From assembly GCA_027605045.1 (NCBI GenBank), contig JAQFWX010000006.1, positions 1,674,001 to 1,738,000 of the forward strand: a DNA stretch of 64,000 nt, in the 5' to 3' direction. This document shows positions 1 to 12,689 of this stretch, one piece after another. Origin of the DNA: Phallus indusiatus. Lineage: Eukaryota > Basidiomycota > Agaricomycetes > Phallales > Phallaceae. The notes under the pieces are model-generated. The model was not told the DNA's origin, ran no database searches, and saw only the letters and a program-made list of their open reading frames with translations. A program made the position numbers and the translations under genes. Every line of letters begins with the position of its first letter. The first letter of the stretch is position 1.

Positions 1-991
1 ATAAACGACACAGTACAATCCTGCACAATCTGACTGAGCTTTCTTTGATCATCCCATATTCGTTTTCACTGAGTGCAGACGATGTTCTTGACCTTCTGGC
101 CTCGTCCCCAAAACTGAAGTTCATTTACCTTCATATGGACACCGACCGAAATCGGCCGCTGATGTTACAACATGGACCCACGCTGAACGTCGCTTTACCA
201 GAACTAGAGAAACTTAACATCGAGGGGTACCACGCACATCTTATAAAACTTGTGCTGGAAAACGTGACGTTTCCATCTAACGTTGAATGGCATTTCACTG
301 CTTGTGATACGACTTCTATCGATCACATGCCAAACTCCTTGCCTCAATCATTGTTGAAAGTACCGTTCACTTTCCTTCACCTTCTCTTTGGTCGAGAAGG
401 GAACGAAGCGGAAATGATTTTGGAGGAAAAGCGTATGACATATGACACCAGTCAGACGAAACGAAATATACTTGTGCTGCGTCACGGAAGAGTTTACGAC
501 TTTGCGGACTTGTGGAAAGCTTCAGCAATGAAGTCCGTTAACATGTTTCACGTAACTCGAGCCGTCATTGAATTCGAAGACTCGGCGCAATTCGCCATGG
601 TTATTTTCCCCACCCTTCTGGCCGAGTGGAATGTCTAATTGTCAAATACAACACAGCTCCATCTACACGTTATTTTAGTCCATCCGTATCTTTCTTTCTA
701 ACACTAGCTGTGCGCCTGGAACAACTCTCTCACACCCAATATCCGACAAATGCACATGGCAGGGAATACACCAACATATTGTGGAAGCAATTGTACCCCG
801 AAGCAGGTTCTGACTTCCATAATAATGGGCCGCTTCCTTTCCCGCATTTGCGAGAATTGTTTGTGGAAGTTTCGAGTGAACTGACAAGATCACAATGGAA
901 AATACTCCGCACGTGCTCCCAAAGGCGGTATCAAGGTTACCCTTTAAGAGTCGTCGTGCGTTATCCTTTCAAGAACGTGATTCTGGTATAG
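1..991 (+). CDS. F-box/LRR-like protein, 5'-truncated by window edge
   Basis: The reading frame is open from base 3, so the N-terminus, including any F-box, lies outside the window. Leucine-rich stretches such as LLASSPKLKFIYLHM and PFPHLRELFVEVSSEL resemble the degenerate LRR tail of agaricomycete F-box proteins. The gene at 29477-31126 has the same layout, with a 'LECVTFP' type segment matching 'LENVTFP' here. The first frame stops at 638. A GT-AG intron of 53 bases (about 626-678, GTGGAA donor, TTTTAG acceptor) joins it in frame to the second block ending at 991. The donor is not consensus, so a frameshifted copy is the alternative. F-box proteins usually act as SCF ubiquitin-ligase adaptors; that role is inferred from the family only. 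Confidence 0.55.
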
Positions 992-3040
992 TCTTCAATT
1001 GTTTCAGCAAACAGGAGGAACGAAGAGTACTAGGAGATTATTGTAGTACCATTCAATCTTGCGGTCTTTTGAATTTTTTTTCTCCCATCCCAACACATCT
1101 AAGTAGTCGCAGCTCATTGTGTATTTTGTCTTTCAAGATTTATTTGATACCCACTTTTTTAACAAAGTAAGCCCAACACTAGTAATAAGGAACATAAAAT
1201 AACTTCCCTGTCGCGGTGTAGCCTCCGAATAGGAGTGATCAATGTGATCATTTTAAGATGCGTGGACGTCGAACGAAAAAAAGGGACACATACTCGGAGA
1301 ATAGGTATGTGGGTGAGATAAAATCATCATGATAGTTCACTTTTCCGTTATTGAATGATAAAATTTATATGCAAAAACGTATGTGCTATCACGTAAGACC
1401 TATACAAAGGAAAAGGGAATGTCAGGGACTTGAACAACGGAACAAAACACGGAAGTGTTGCAGAGAGCACAAAGGAACTCGATGCATACGTAGTTTGAAC
1501 AAAGGGTGATGTCTCCGAAAATACACGTGGCCGTACGGGACCGGGTATCTTTCCTTACATTCTTAAATCTTTGTTTCTGATTCCATTATCCCATTTGCTA
1601 CATGAATTTCAAGATCTTAACTTGTTACCCAATTGCAATTTGAATCTTGGAGCGACGCTATTCAAATTTGAACGGAAGGGAATCGCAAGCTCTGCGCTAA
1701 CCCATGTTCAACAGAGTTATACTGACGTGCAATATTGTGTGAGACGTTGGTTAATTCAGTTATTCATGCTAAATCGTACATAAGCATACCTTTAATATAA
1801 AAGCCATGATTCTCGAGCACGGAGAAAAAAACAAGTGAGCAAATGCGGCTCGCCGACGAGCTCCAGCTTGAAACTCCGACTCCGGCCTTGAACCAAAGTT
1901 TACTTCACTCTTTTTCTGCTCAAATTGGCACGGTACTCATAAGCTTGAATACATTGTACGTTTGTTAAGCTTCTACGATCACAAAGATGGAATCACTCTA
2001 ACTGTTTAATCTCGCACTCATTTCGTTGCAATCTAAATCAAAACTAAATCCATTTTTAGCAGAGCTGCACCCTAGATGTAATGTTTTCGCTTTGCTGATT
2101 GGTACATGAAAGGTGCCGGTGGACGCATCTAATTACAAAATACTACGTCAGTAAATCGTCAGAGTCACCATGTAGGATTTAAGAAAATCTGATTCCTTCA
2201 GGATTTGAAAACTCTCGCAGAACTTCAACCGTATATATTGTACTTTCGTCCGAGCAATGACTGGTTCACCGCTGGGAAGAAATGATATGTTTGAGTAACG
2301 GGTAATTCAGGTATTCTCGTACATTTTACTGTTTTTGTTACCTCCCTCCTCTGACAAGCCGTTATGGCAATTATCTTAGGTGTCATCCTGCGAGGTTTTA
2401 TACGCGGAATTTTTAACGGACTTCCAACGCGTTCTATCTACTGAAACCCAAGAGGCTCCATAACCGTAAATTATATTAAGCTTCGTGATAACATCACATT
2501 ACAAGATATTGTAGATTTTGGGATGTTTCGCTCTTGATTAAAGTAAAGAGAGGCATGCTATCGGTGCTACTTTCCAAAACGACATCTTGGAGTGTCAAAG
2601 AAACGTAAGCCTGAATGCGCGAATGATCATTGAATATAGGATTCAATTACTGATCGCTTTCCATGCAGAATCACGCTCAACGTTTGAACGCGAATATCAA
2701 TAGGCGACTGGGTGTCTTGCTTTGTGCCCGCCAAGGTGATCATCTCATTTCTTCCGGGATCCTCTTACATTTGATCCCTCCAAGTCTCAAATCTGCTTGA
2801 ACTGTCTAAAGGAAATGTAAATGTAATTATCATCAAGTAAACAGCGATAGTCCCAGAAGTTGACTGACGGTTTTGATTTATTTTCTCACAGGGCGAAAAG
2901 CAGTGTCAACCCCGAGACTGGCTGGACAGTCTAGATACTAGATGACCTTTGACAACTGGAGAAAAAAGAACCCAAGTTGTTAAGCATCAATCGATGTGAT
3001 TGGGAGAGTGTATTACTCCTGAAGTCATCGACGGCTACAG
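992..3040. other. Intergenic, no gene seen
   Basis: Only short unsupported open frames occur here, such as 70 codons at 1571-1783 with no recognisable motif. The sequence is AT-rich and I saw no terminal repeats or coding periodicity. Confidence 0.5.
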
Positions 3041-3048
3041 TATAAGAA
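3041..3048 (+). promoter_or_regulatory. Candidate TATA element (TATAAGAA)
   Basis: The element lies about 175 bases upstream of the ATG at 3218 and about 120 bases before a probable 5'-UTR intron, a reasonable spacing for a fungal core promoter. Confidence 0.35.
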
Positions 3049-3162
3049 CAAGAAAAAGTTCTCGTTACGCGTCGCCGTCACCACAGTAACCCTTCGGTCA
3101 CGTGAAGGTTATCTAAACTGAATCAATTATCCAACATTGTTCGCCTCTTCCTACTACTACAG

Positions 3163-3214
3163 GTATGTGGAGTTATCTGTCGCGATTATTGCCGTAGCAT
3201 TCAATATACTTTAG
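3163..3214 (+). other. Probable 5'-UTR intron
   Basis: A consensus GTATGT donor follows CTACTACTACAG and a CTTTAG acceptor ends three bases before the ATG at 3218. The length of 52 bases fits basidiomycete introns. It supports ATG 3218, rather than the internal ATG at 3261, as the ancestral start of the next gene. Confidence 0.5.
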
Positions 3215-3217
3215 AGA

Positions 3218-3590
3218 ATGTCTCAACCTCAACTGATGTTTTACGGTTACGTCATGGAGCATGATGCATGACTGGCTATACGACTGGGGAGTCCAGAACG
3301 GGTGTAAACCTACTGGTCCATTTCCTCCTCCACCAAAGAATATCGACATCGTAATGGCTACCGTACGTCGAGCGCGTAACCTGATTTTGAGGAGGGCTGA
3401 TCTTGAAATGAATGCTGGATACCGCGCTTACCCTATCGATGGTGCACATAGCATGTGCCTCGTTCTCACTACGAACGAACAGAATCCGCCGTTTCGTCTT
3501 TTGGATAAGGAAAGATACGCCAAACTCAAAGAAATACTGGAAACTGAGGATGATCCAGATTGGTGGATTGTTGATGACGCGGCAGGCTGA
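3218..3590 (+). pseudogene. Small conserved-looking gene frameshifted by a 7-bp duplication
   Basis: From ATG 3218 the frame reads 17 codons (ending GYVMEHDA) and stops at 3269-3271. From 3261 a second frame runs 109 codons to 3590 with an even, coding-like composition (HDWLYDWGVQNGCKP near the start, DDPDWWIVDD near the end). The break coincides with a tandem GCATGAT-GCATGAC. With one 7-base unit the two frames would join across the residues E-H-D-W-L. No AG or GT suitable for an intron lies at the junction. Either the gene is inactivated or translation now starts at the internal ATG 3261. The family is not recognised; small acidic proteins of this style occur as orphan families in Agaricomycetes. 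Confidence 0.5.
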
Positions 3591-4343
3591 TTACTCCTTC
3601 GTAACATTCGAGCTTTGATCAATGATTGCTAGCTCATCATAGTATTCTCATACTAGTCTTGACGCATTTCGCCATTGTTGAGTTTCCAATGCTTGAATAG
3701 TTAATTACTAGCCAAATTTCAAGTTTTAAGTCAATATAGTTAAAGTTGCAGTAAACGTCAAATACATCCCAACTTCAGTTTGAAAAAGAAACGGATTTTA
3801 ATCTGAACTCGATGTGTTGTCAACCCACATAAAAATCAGGAAATGTTTGACTCGTGAGACCTTTTCTTCAGGCATCAGCTTAACCTTCCATGTCTCTTCA
3901 TAGACTCTCTGAAGTTGAAAAAATTCTCCCGAGGAATGATCAATTGGACGATATTAATAATTCGTGTTAAGGGCACACCGAGTTCGCTGCAATTGTGTTC
4001 GCTCACCCGGCGGGACTCTTATGCACGAACCCCGAATACGAACTTTGATTCATCCTGTATAAAGCAGAAGCAGCGTTATACGAATACAACGGGAAAAAAA
4101 ATACAAGATAGATATACATGATTGAGAATACACAGAAGTAGGTATGTACAGGATATACAAAATACATGATCGATAAACTACACAGTGAAGATGCTGCCAG
4201 TGCGAGATGACAAGTGATATCAAAAGATAAGAAATTGAATAAACGATGAGTGGAGAAGAAAAATATGTTTAGAGAATTGAGGGAGAATGATAAAGAAAAG
4301 ATGAGTATTTTACACTGAAGTCCAAGTCGGTATTGCACCGAAG
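3591..4343. other. Intergenic, no gene seen
   Basis: Convergent 3' flanks of the small gene on the plus strand and the RING gene on the minus strand. The AT-rich block 4080-4330 is probably the 3' UTR of the RING gene. No repeat was recognised. Confidence 0.4.
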
Positions 4344-6036
4344 TTAATCTTCTAAGTCAGCCCCAATCCAAGCATCACCACCACTCGTGTCAGATGAATT
4401 GGACGCGTCTGCTTCATTAATTTCTTCTTCGTATGGATGTCCACGAGCGCCGTGGTTTCTTCTGTCGCCGTCATTCGACCCAGTCCTAATGATACCCGAT
4501 CGACAGACGTTGGGCTGGTAACGAGAACGTTCCAAAACCGTAGGTAAATTGTCTAATATAGGAGGCAAGGTCACGTCTGACGAGGGAGGAAGTGAAAGGA
4601 GTTGGTAGATTGAAGGCAATTGAAGATGAGACTGAGATTGGGACGGGGAGGAAGATGTTAGTTGGCGATGCTGTGATGATTGAGATTCGACATAGGTGGA
4701 AGAAGACTCTGGCGTAGTGCGAAGTTGGGGTTCCGGTGATCGACTAAGTGGTAGAGGTGGTAGTATGTCAGGAGATGAAGCGTCTAGGAACGAGAGGTTA
4801 AGTGGCCAAGAGAGAGACGTCGGCTCTAGATGCACACGCGTATGTTCATTTTGAGACGACGAACTCGAAGAAAGAAGATGTGTTTGACGTTCTTGCTGTT
4901 CTTCAGCTACTCCACGAGCTTCACGAACAGGATCGTACGGCTCTAACCTGCGCCTTTCTCTCCGTGTCCGTGCTGGATGCGTAACACTATAGGGCTGCGC
5001 TCTTCTTTCTGTCCGGTGTTGATGATGATGACGATGCTGTAGACCGCCGCCGCCGCCATTCGCACGAGTACCGCGGAAAAAACTGGGAAGAGGAGTTTCA
5101 ATTTGACCCTGAGTGATCGACGGAAGGAGTATATATGGTGACTGAGTCGGAGAACTTCTTATCGCTGAGCCATCAGCATTAGATGGGAAGATCATCTTCC
5201 ATGGGTCATTCTGTCGATGTCGACTCCATCTCTCGTCTCGCTTCGATTGAGCCCTCGGAGAAAGTGGTGAAGGCCTCAGAGCGTCGACGATATCTCGCAG
5301 TCTGTAGTCTGGCGCAGGTCGTCTCGTTGCTGGTTGTCTACACTCTGGACAGTGTTTTTCAGAGTGCAAAGCCGATCTAGATCTGACGGAGGAGTCCAGG
5401 TGATGGTGGCGGTGCAGAGTAATTGACGTGGCATCCCTCTCGTCGCTGTCTTCTCTCAAGATTGCCACAATCGGGTCATGGTTCGATTGCCCTGACGCCG
5501 TCATCCACCATGTCTGCAAGCAACGGCTGCATGCAGAGTGCCCACATTCGAGTCTGTGGGGAGTTATGAGTTGTTAGTTACGGGTTAGTAGGGGCGAATG
5601 GGTACACATACGTGTACGGATCCCGGATAGGATCTTTGCAAATACTGCAATGGGTCAATTCGACCACACGTGAAAGAGCGTTAGATTTACGAGTTGATTC
5701 CTAGATGGGAGAATTGGAAGTTGATCTTTAGAGAATGAGCGAATGGATTTTTACCTGTTCTACACGCACAAGACGCTCTCTTACTTCTTCGAGCTCTGAT
5801 TGCAACTTCTTGATCTGGGCATATAATACATCCTCCTTCATTTCATTCTCGGCGTGCACAGCGTCCTGGCGAGCGGAAAGAGGCATAACTGTGATAATTT
5901 CGTTTATTGATGTCTCTTCGTCGACCCGGGGTCTTTTGGGGTGGCTGTCATCGTTATAATGCGAATCTGCATTTGAGAGTCTACGTTTCAAGTACGACGA
6001 CGTTCTGTTGGATTTCGAGATGAGAGACATGGGCAT
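4344..6036 (-). CDS. RING-finger (C3HC4) protein with N-terminal coiled coil
   Basis: Three exons fit GT-AG rules in frame: 6036-5755, 5700-5612 and 5553-4344 (526 aa). Residues about 60-94 form a charged coiled coil (QIKKLQSELEEVRERL). The RING spans exons 2 and 3: CSIC, then CGH, then CSRC, then after a long loop of about 55 residues CPECRQP, giving eight zinc ligands. The rest is a Ser/Pro/Arg-rich, probably disordered tail. ATG 6036 follows an in-frame TGA; ATG 6030 is a possible alternative. RING proteins usually act as E3 ubiquitin ligases, an inference from the domain. Two decayed paralogues lie at 12690-13415 and 20085-21760, each beside a DUF6535 gene, so this is the only intact copy of a duplicated unit. 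The unusually long loop before the last ligand pair is notable. Confidence 0.75.
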
Positions 6037-8714
6037 TCAAAGTGGTAGAGGAATGGTGAAGGCAACTGTCGATAGCCAATACAGGGAATGGCAGTAGGAA
6101 AAAGAGGTCTAATAGTCGGGCTTATAAAATCGTTTAGGCAGCGTCCTTAAGTACTTACGTTTTCTCCTACGAGCCATGCATGCTTTGGCCAAAACATGGT
6201 AAGGGCAGGATGAGAGGCGCCAGGGCCATAAGGCCCATAACTTTGTGTGGACCGATAAAATTTTCTGCAGTGCGTCCTCAACCAACGCTAGCGTTAACGC
6301 GTCTCCAGCCATATTCTCTTCAGAGGTATTTTCCAATCAGTTATTCTAGCGGTATAATACTATGCAGACTTTGTCAGTGGAATGATTACGTGTCATACGA
6401 CGACTACGAGGTACTGGTGAAGATTTGAGGTTTGTAAATTTGAAACTCCGTCTCTTGCGGACACGGCCAAAGCCACAACGGGTTTGAGCCTGGCTGTCCA
6501 ATGGCTGACGAGGCCTCGGCGGACCTCAGCGTTCTCGTCCTGACCGGAGAAAAAATGGAGAGGAGGACAACAGTCGGGTATACTCAGCCCGGATTCAGCG
6601 GTGCTCGGCCTCAACTTCAACATCAACCACGCAGATCCATCTACCAGTCGTGACGGAAAAATTCTGCGCGCAGGCCTTCAAACGAGTGTCGAGCAGCAAA
6701 GTCCACAGGTGCATTCGTACGCCTTAACGAACCGTCACAAGAATCAACGTGTCTTCATATCTCAGGTCGCCCTCAATTCTCAAATGCACGGCGAAGGTGG
6801 ATCCCAATCCCATGGAAACGCTGGGCCGAAGCTGGGCCTCTCCACGGGCTGGGTCCCAGATCTCAGTCTTCAGCGAGAGAGTAATACACTCCGTCAATGG
6901 CGCAAACTTTCAGTGTCCGGCGTCAATTATTGCCTTCTCTACATTCAATACCTACCTTTTCGTGACTGAGCGCTCAGCTGGAAGTACGTTTGCATTCGTT
7001 TTCAGGATATACCTTTATTGCTCATCACACGCATCACATTCTATTTTAGCCTCGACCTCAGTCGTTGACGTCATCTCCCAAAGTCATCCCCTCCACATCG
7101 CGTTCACCGCCTTGAGGACCCCTTTGCTCTAATGGACACATACCATCTAACACTCGTTCTTGTCCTCGGTTTTCTTCGCGAGATTCTTCGCCAACAGCTA
7201 TAGCATTCGCCGATATTGATGGAAACTCTTTCCTAGTGGTTCGCCCCGCTCAACATCAACAAACGTTCAGCTGCAGCCGGCAGTCGAGTCTTCCGTCCGC
7301 CAACTCAACAACGCGCTCGGTTTTCTGCATCGCAAATTTGAATAAATTCAACAACTTCCCGATAGAGTGTCTCATATTCTGGAAGAACTGGAGAGCGCAC
7401 GCAACACCCGCTCAACCACAGCCCTCGTGACTCAAGCACAATCTAGTCTTTCACCAACTGCGGCCGCAACAGCAATCACAACAGCAATCACAACCACACT
7501 CCTCACAACAGCTACCGTCACCATCTTCGCCACCGCCATCCCCTCAACGGGAATCTTACCTTGATATAACGGATCCAAGCGCCATCGCAACCGAACTCTT
7601 CTTCCCAAGTTCCTAGAACAAAAAATGCCCGCATTCGCATCGACAACAAGTCAGCAATAAAAACTGCTTTCAAGTTCACTTTTGATCAAGACGCGTTGTG
7701 ATATTATGTACGTCTAATCGGCTGCTACGTAGGTAGGTACGCGGTATTTAATGAAAACCGCCATTTTACTTTTCGTTATCTCGTTCTCAAGAAGTCACTT
7801 GTCCAGCTCTTTGAGGATGACTTTGGTGCATGCAAACAAAGGCCAAAATGGGTTTTGAAGAGAGCGCCTCAGGAGCGTGGCAGGAAAGATACGGGAACCA
7901 GCGACTGTGTGTGTATGAAAATGGAGGGAAAACTGGGGGAAAATCAGTTGTTTATTGTAGATAATGGTGTTTGGTATATATACAGTTTCTGAACAATGAA
8001 GCCACGCGTTGTGTAACGTGACTCGGTAATATCGCGTGTTTCGGGACTTTCCTTGTGTAGCCCGTCGCGGATCACATATCAGCTTACTTGTAAGAATGTT
8101 TGCATTTATTCAGTCAGTTCATAACCAATACCTTCTTCTCCAGACTGCTGAAACACGAACGTTTTTTCCTCTTATGTACGAACCTTGCGGCTTTTTTACT
8201 TGCATCTCCCAAAACATGGTATCGTCACAGATTTTCATACTTTCAAGGGTAGCGAGAACGACGAAATTACACCATTGGAGTAATGCGATCGAGAAATCCT
8301 TGGCAGGATGTACAGTTTCAGGTCTCCGTCCGAGTCGATGTACTACAATTGTTGTTGGAAGTGCAAATGATATCCCGTGTCGCTTTCTGCACGAGGAGTG
8401 AATAAATTAAAGTTGATAAGCCGACGATGTAGTGGAGATGTATATTTGTATCATAACGAATACATAAAAGAGGTAGTTTGGTTTTATCCAGCGGTCCAAG
8501 CCACAAAATACTACGAGTAAGTTATTCACTCAAAGACAACAATACACAGTATCAATGTTTGACTCCATACCTCACTGAAGATTTATGCGCACACATCGGT
8601 TCACGGCTACTATTATTTGGCGAGTGGCTTTGCAATTGGCTACACGCATCCAAACGCTTTTTTTGTCCAATTAGCTACGGAGCGAAGGACTTGCCGCTGT
8701 GTATGTATTATCTC
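6037..8714. repeat. Diverged copy of the duplicated flank; gene remnants, no intact gene
   Basis: Stretches match the flanks of the other two units. 6160-6260 (minus) ends in an exon-like segment reading FWPKHAWLVGENV with a GTAAGT donor; the equivalents at about 13500-13620 and 21890-22010 read LWPNYVWLVGENV. 6415-6600 matches 13765-13930 and 22135-22300. 6680-6700 matches 14640-14660 and 23110-23135. 6700-6960 has an open minus-strand block with KTEIWDPARGEAQLRPSV. 7260-7420 (plus) reads like a helical protein (SVRQLNNALGFLHRKFE) but is interrupted by TAA. 8300-8480 matches 14745-14880, the DUF6535 downstream flank. I see only remnants. Confidence 0.5.
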
Positions 8715-11700
8715 TTAGCATACAGTCTGATAATGATAAACTTTGGGGAAAAATACCTCATTCGGACCAGGCACCTGGGCACGCTCTTCATTATCATGAT
8801 CGTCGTCCAACATTGCACCCGAGGATGTAAATAGTTCCTGGGGCCGACCTATGATGTGTCCGAACACGCGCAAAGACACCTGCAACCGACGATCAAAGTC
8901 TGCCCTTTCGGGAGATCGCCAAAAGTCATTAGGCACAATCGCGAAGTCGTCGAGTCGTTCTCGACGTTTCATGGCAGTAAACAGTGTATCCAACTCTTTC
9001 CTTTTAAGTTTCGATTTTACAAGGAGGAAAAATTGTTTCGGATTCTGTCCGAACCTCAAAATCAGTTCCCATAGTCGGACGAGCATGGACGAGTTGTAGA
9101 AAAGAGTGAATAGGGATATGTTCATAGTGACAGAATCGAGGAGATTCATTAAGAGCGGGTATATGACTGTGCCCTGTTCGCTTGCATCACCACAATTCCC
9201 CAAGTTTCGAAGACATTTTGATAATTGGGACCTGGCTTCGGGGTCATTCTTCGAGAGGATTGTGTCAAGTAAATGGTGGCGGTTCCGTGACAAAAGCAAA
9301 ACTGTGAACATGGGAGATGTGTATTTTGATAATTTTGGGTCGAGATCTCGTGAGCACCATTGATAGATGAGGGAGATCTCGTGATAATCCATACGAGGAA
9401 ATAAGGTAGCATCTTCGGCACTGATGGTGCCCAGACACTGTACTGCCGCAACTCTGGCGTCATCTGTCATAGACTTGGACCAGAAAGAGTCCACGCAGAG
9501 AATTTCTTTGAAGAAAGTGAAGCGGTTGTCGAATGTCCGAGGTACAGCGGAGTAGTACGATGAGAAGCTGCTGAACAGATGTTCCAATGACTTCTGTCTC
9601 TTTTCCTTGTTGGTGATGAATGGATGATCGGAGGTAAGTTGGTGGTAGATGGTGAGAAGGAGACGATATCGTATTGCGTAGGATTTGTTTTCTGAGGAAA
9701 AGTCAGGTTTTTCAAGTCCAAAGTAATGACACAGGTATCCGAATTTCCACCATCCCAACTCGTCACTATCAAAGGATACTAACCCCGCACTATGTAAGAG
9801 TTTACGAGTGGGATCGACACTACAATCGAAGAGAGTTGACTTTTGAAGCTCGAGTATATGCGCAGCTATTGTACGATTCCATAAGTCCCGTCTTAGGAGA
9901 TTACACCACATGGCTAGCGGGAGCTTGACAGAACCACCGCCATTGATTAAACGGTCGAGTAATAGTTCATCGAAACTCAGGCCGATAAAGTTACCGGATG
10001 TTCTTTCCAGAATGCGAAGATAGGCTTTATACTCCGCTTCCTCTAGCCCACTTTCGATCACATGATTGTTGAGTAGATGCCAGTGAGAAGGGGGAAAAGC
10101 GGGACCACCACCACTCAAGAAATCCAGACAAAGTCCATAACGCAAATCCAGGAGGTTTGTTTCGCTGATTTCCAGAGTACGAGAGAGTGTGTCTATGTTC
10201 TCCGTTTTGAACTGTCCAGCGATAGTTGGGTGGACAGCTACAGAGCGAGCAATAATCCGATGAACGCTCATATCAGCCGAAGCCGTGTAGAGCCATTTGA
10301 CCGCTTGGGAATCGAGAAAAGTTGCATTTGAGACAGCTTGCTTCATATTCTCTTCTCTCCACTTTGTGAATTTCGGAAATTCGGCGGAAAATATCTCGGG
10401 TCGATGTCTTTGAACACCCCAATACACGTCACGAGCCAACTCCGAGATATGTGTGAAAAGATGTCGAAAAGGGTCCAGGATGTAGCGAACGAGATGTTGA
10501 ATTGTAAGTAGAGCTTGGAAGTTCACTCTTTCCCAAATAACCCGAAAACCTTGATCCAAAATCTTGCTAATCCAGCGATGACATTCTCGCACGAAGAAAA
10601 AGAGAATTCCAGCATAAATCGTTAACGAGGTGGTATATGGGCATTCCGGATACCAAACGGGCAGTATCACGGAGACGAAGTATAATGTAAAAGTGGTTCC
10701 CGCGATCGCGACAATCGTCCAGGCAATGTGAGCGTCCAGTGGGAACAATAATACCGCAATTCCAGTGAGGAACAGACTGACAGCGATGTGAAGGAGGATA
10801 GGAAGGAGGTCGACGATCACTGCGACCTTCCATTGTTCAAAACCGTTGAACCGCAATTGCCTAGCCCTCACTTTTTCATTCGCCGTTCCGGAAAATGAAA
10901 CTAAATAATAATACAGCCATTGCTTGGCGAGAACCGCAAACAACGCCGTAGATAGGGTAATCGCGAGGCTGGTGAACCATAGACCGTTCACCAAAGATGC
11001 GTTTGTTGACGGTGTGAATGGCGAAGTAGGGGTTATCGTTGAGAAGGGTACATTGGTTATAGGTAGCCCACTGAACTGTGCCCTTAGTAGTTGGACCGTT
11101 TCGAATTGTAATGACGCGGTAACTTGTGTGTTATCTCGCTGAAGGTTCGTGGAAGCCTGTGAGATGAATGTCGTTATAACGCCGGAAAAGAGACCAGCCT
11201 GATAAACAATCAGTGTTGAATGTATAATTGCAAGCAAAGGTATTACTTACGAAAACCAGTAATACATCAACTGTTTCTTTCCACCCTTCTACTCTCTCAC
11301 GATCGAAAGCCTCGGCTTCATCAAGGTAAGTCAACCAGATCCGAGCGTTCTCAGCTGTCTCTTTTCCAAATTGATCTCGTGGATATTTTTGCTCGTAATC
11401 ATACCGATTATTTGCTTATGAGACGAGATGTTAGAAATGCACAGACGACATTAAGTTACTTCAAGAAAAACTCACAACCAACATTTGGCGATAATCCTTT
11501 CGTCAACCCAAAAAATTTCTTGCGTCCTGGCATGTTTTGTTGAATGTGCGGATTAGGATTGTTGTTGAACATTCCTTGACCGGGGTCGGATGCAGCCTCT
11601 ACAATTGTGCAGTGTCAGCACCAGAGATATTTTCATCTGAATCGTAAAACGAGAAACTAACCAAGAAACTCGCGGAAGAGGCCCACCAATCTTTCCATAT

Positions 11701-11914
11701 TCTCATCCGTCCGTCTGACATTCATTGGTACGTTGCGGTTGCCTGAATCATCATGTGCATCCGAACCGTCCTGTGAGAGGTCATCTAGCGATCTGACGCT
11801 CTCAGAGATTTCGCCTTCAGCTCCAGGAATGTCGTTTTGAGGCTCGGCCCATGGGAGAGTGCCACTGCTAATGGCGTGCATCTCTATCCCGTACAAACTA
11901 GCTGTTTCGGACAT
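8715..11914 (-). CDS. DUF6535-type multi-pass membrane protein, copy 1
   Basis: Four exons join in frame: 11914-11662, 11598-11476, 11414-11251 and 11198-8715 (1007 aa). The acidic N-terminus is followed by a conserved block: YDYEQKYPRDQFG, WLTYLDEAEAFDRERVEGWKE, and the membrane hairpin AGLFSGVITTFISQ. Then come LWFTSLAITLSTALFAVLAKQWLYYY and two more hydrophobic segments around residues 320-400. This order (VDVLLVFAGLFS, 'LWFxSL...A.LAKQW') is what I know as the DUF6535 domain, abundant in Agaricomycetes and of unknown function. The remaining 600 or so residues are soluble and mainly helical by appearance. The start is chosen because MSETASLYG aligns with MSQTASSNN of copy 2. It lies beside RING copy B upstream. 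No catalytic motif is seen. Confidence 0.75.
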
Positions 11915-12689
11915 ATGGGTGAAACCTTCACTTGCGAGATATGATTTTGTGTTGAGACGTTGGGGATGCTTATAATGTTGCCACAGAAAATCATCAACCC
12001 GATACCGTCTATTAAATACTATGCACCTTGTCAAATCTCACAACTGTCTCGCATTTCAACTTGTGCACCGCAGTTTAAAAGGCTGTGTGGATCTTTGAAC
12101 AACGAATCTGATTGGATGGCAGATGCTTCTACTCTGTCAATGATAATCAAAAACACTGCAATTCGAAGTTGGCAACAATTATAAAAAAAACAAAGAACTT
12201 GTTGAGTTACAGCCGAAGCTCCTCAAAACTTCATTCAACAGAAGCGGCAGAGTTTCGAAAGATAAATTTAGATGAATCAACTTCGGAATGTGAAAGTGAT
12301 CGTTGGAAGGAGATTGGACTTACTTGTTGGGTTTCGACCTCTATCACCTGAGAGCTGTGTATTCCGCAGTCCGAATCTCACACGAGATAGTCTACATTAG
12401 GATATGTTTGTACACTACACACAGACCATGTACATTAGTATTTAGGTAGTCTTCGGTCAGCTAGATATCGCTGATCGAGAGTCCTGCACAGATACACTGG
12501 TTTTCTCCCAAACCGTCCCAGACTCACCTTAAGCTCTGAGAGTCCTTCACTGGACGTCACCCTTGACTCTCGGTAAATCCAACATAACTAAGCACGTTCA
12601 ATTATTTCATCGTGAATAAAGGATTTTGTGCCTCGGCATAGTCCTACCAGAACCCCTATGAGAGTACTCGAATAACAGATTTGGCTGAG
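11915..12689. other. Intergenic between DUF6535 copy 1 and decayed RING copy B
   Basis: Presumed promoter region of the DUF6535 gene, which reads leftwards. It contains no ORF with recognisable content. The first part (to about 12060) resembles 18470-18540 upstream of copy 2. Confidence 0.4.

Noticed and set aside
675..912. Minus-strand frames over the left-edge gene
   Set aside because: They are shadows of the plus-strand F-box/LRR-like exon.
6601..7132. Plus-strand frames of about 120 codons at 6601-6969 and 6749-7132
   Set aside because: They overlap in different frames, match no family, and the minus strand here has an equally open block; the region is a diverged copy of a duplicated flank.
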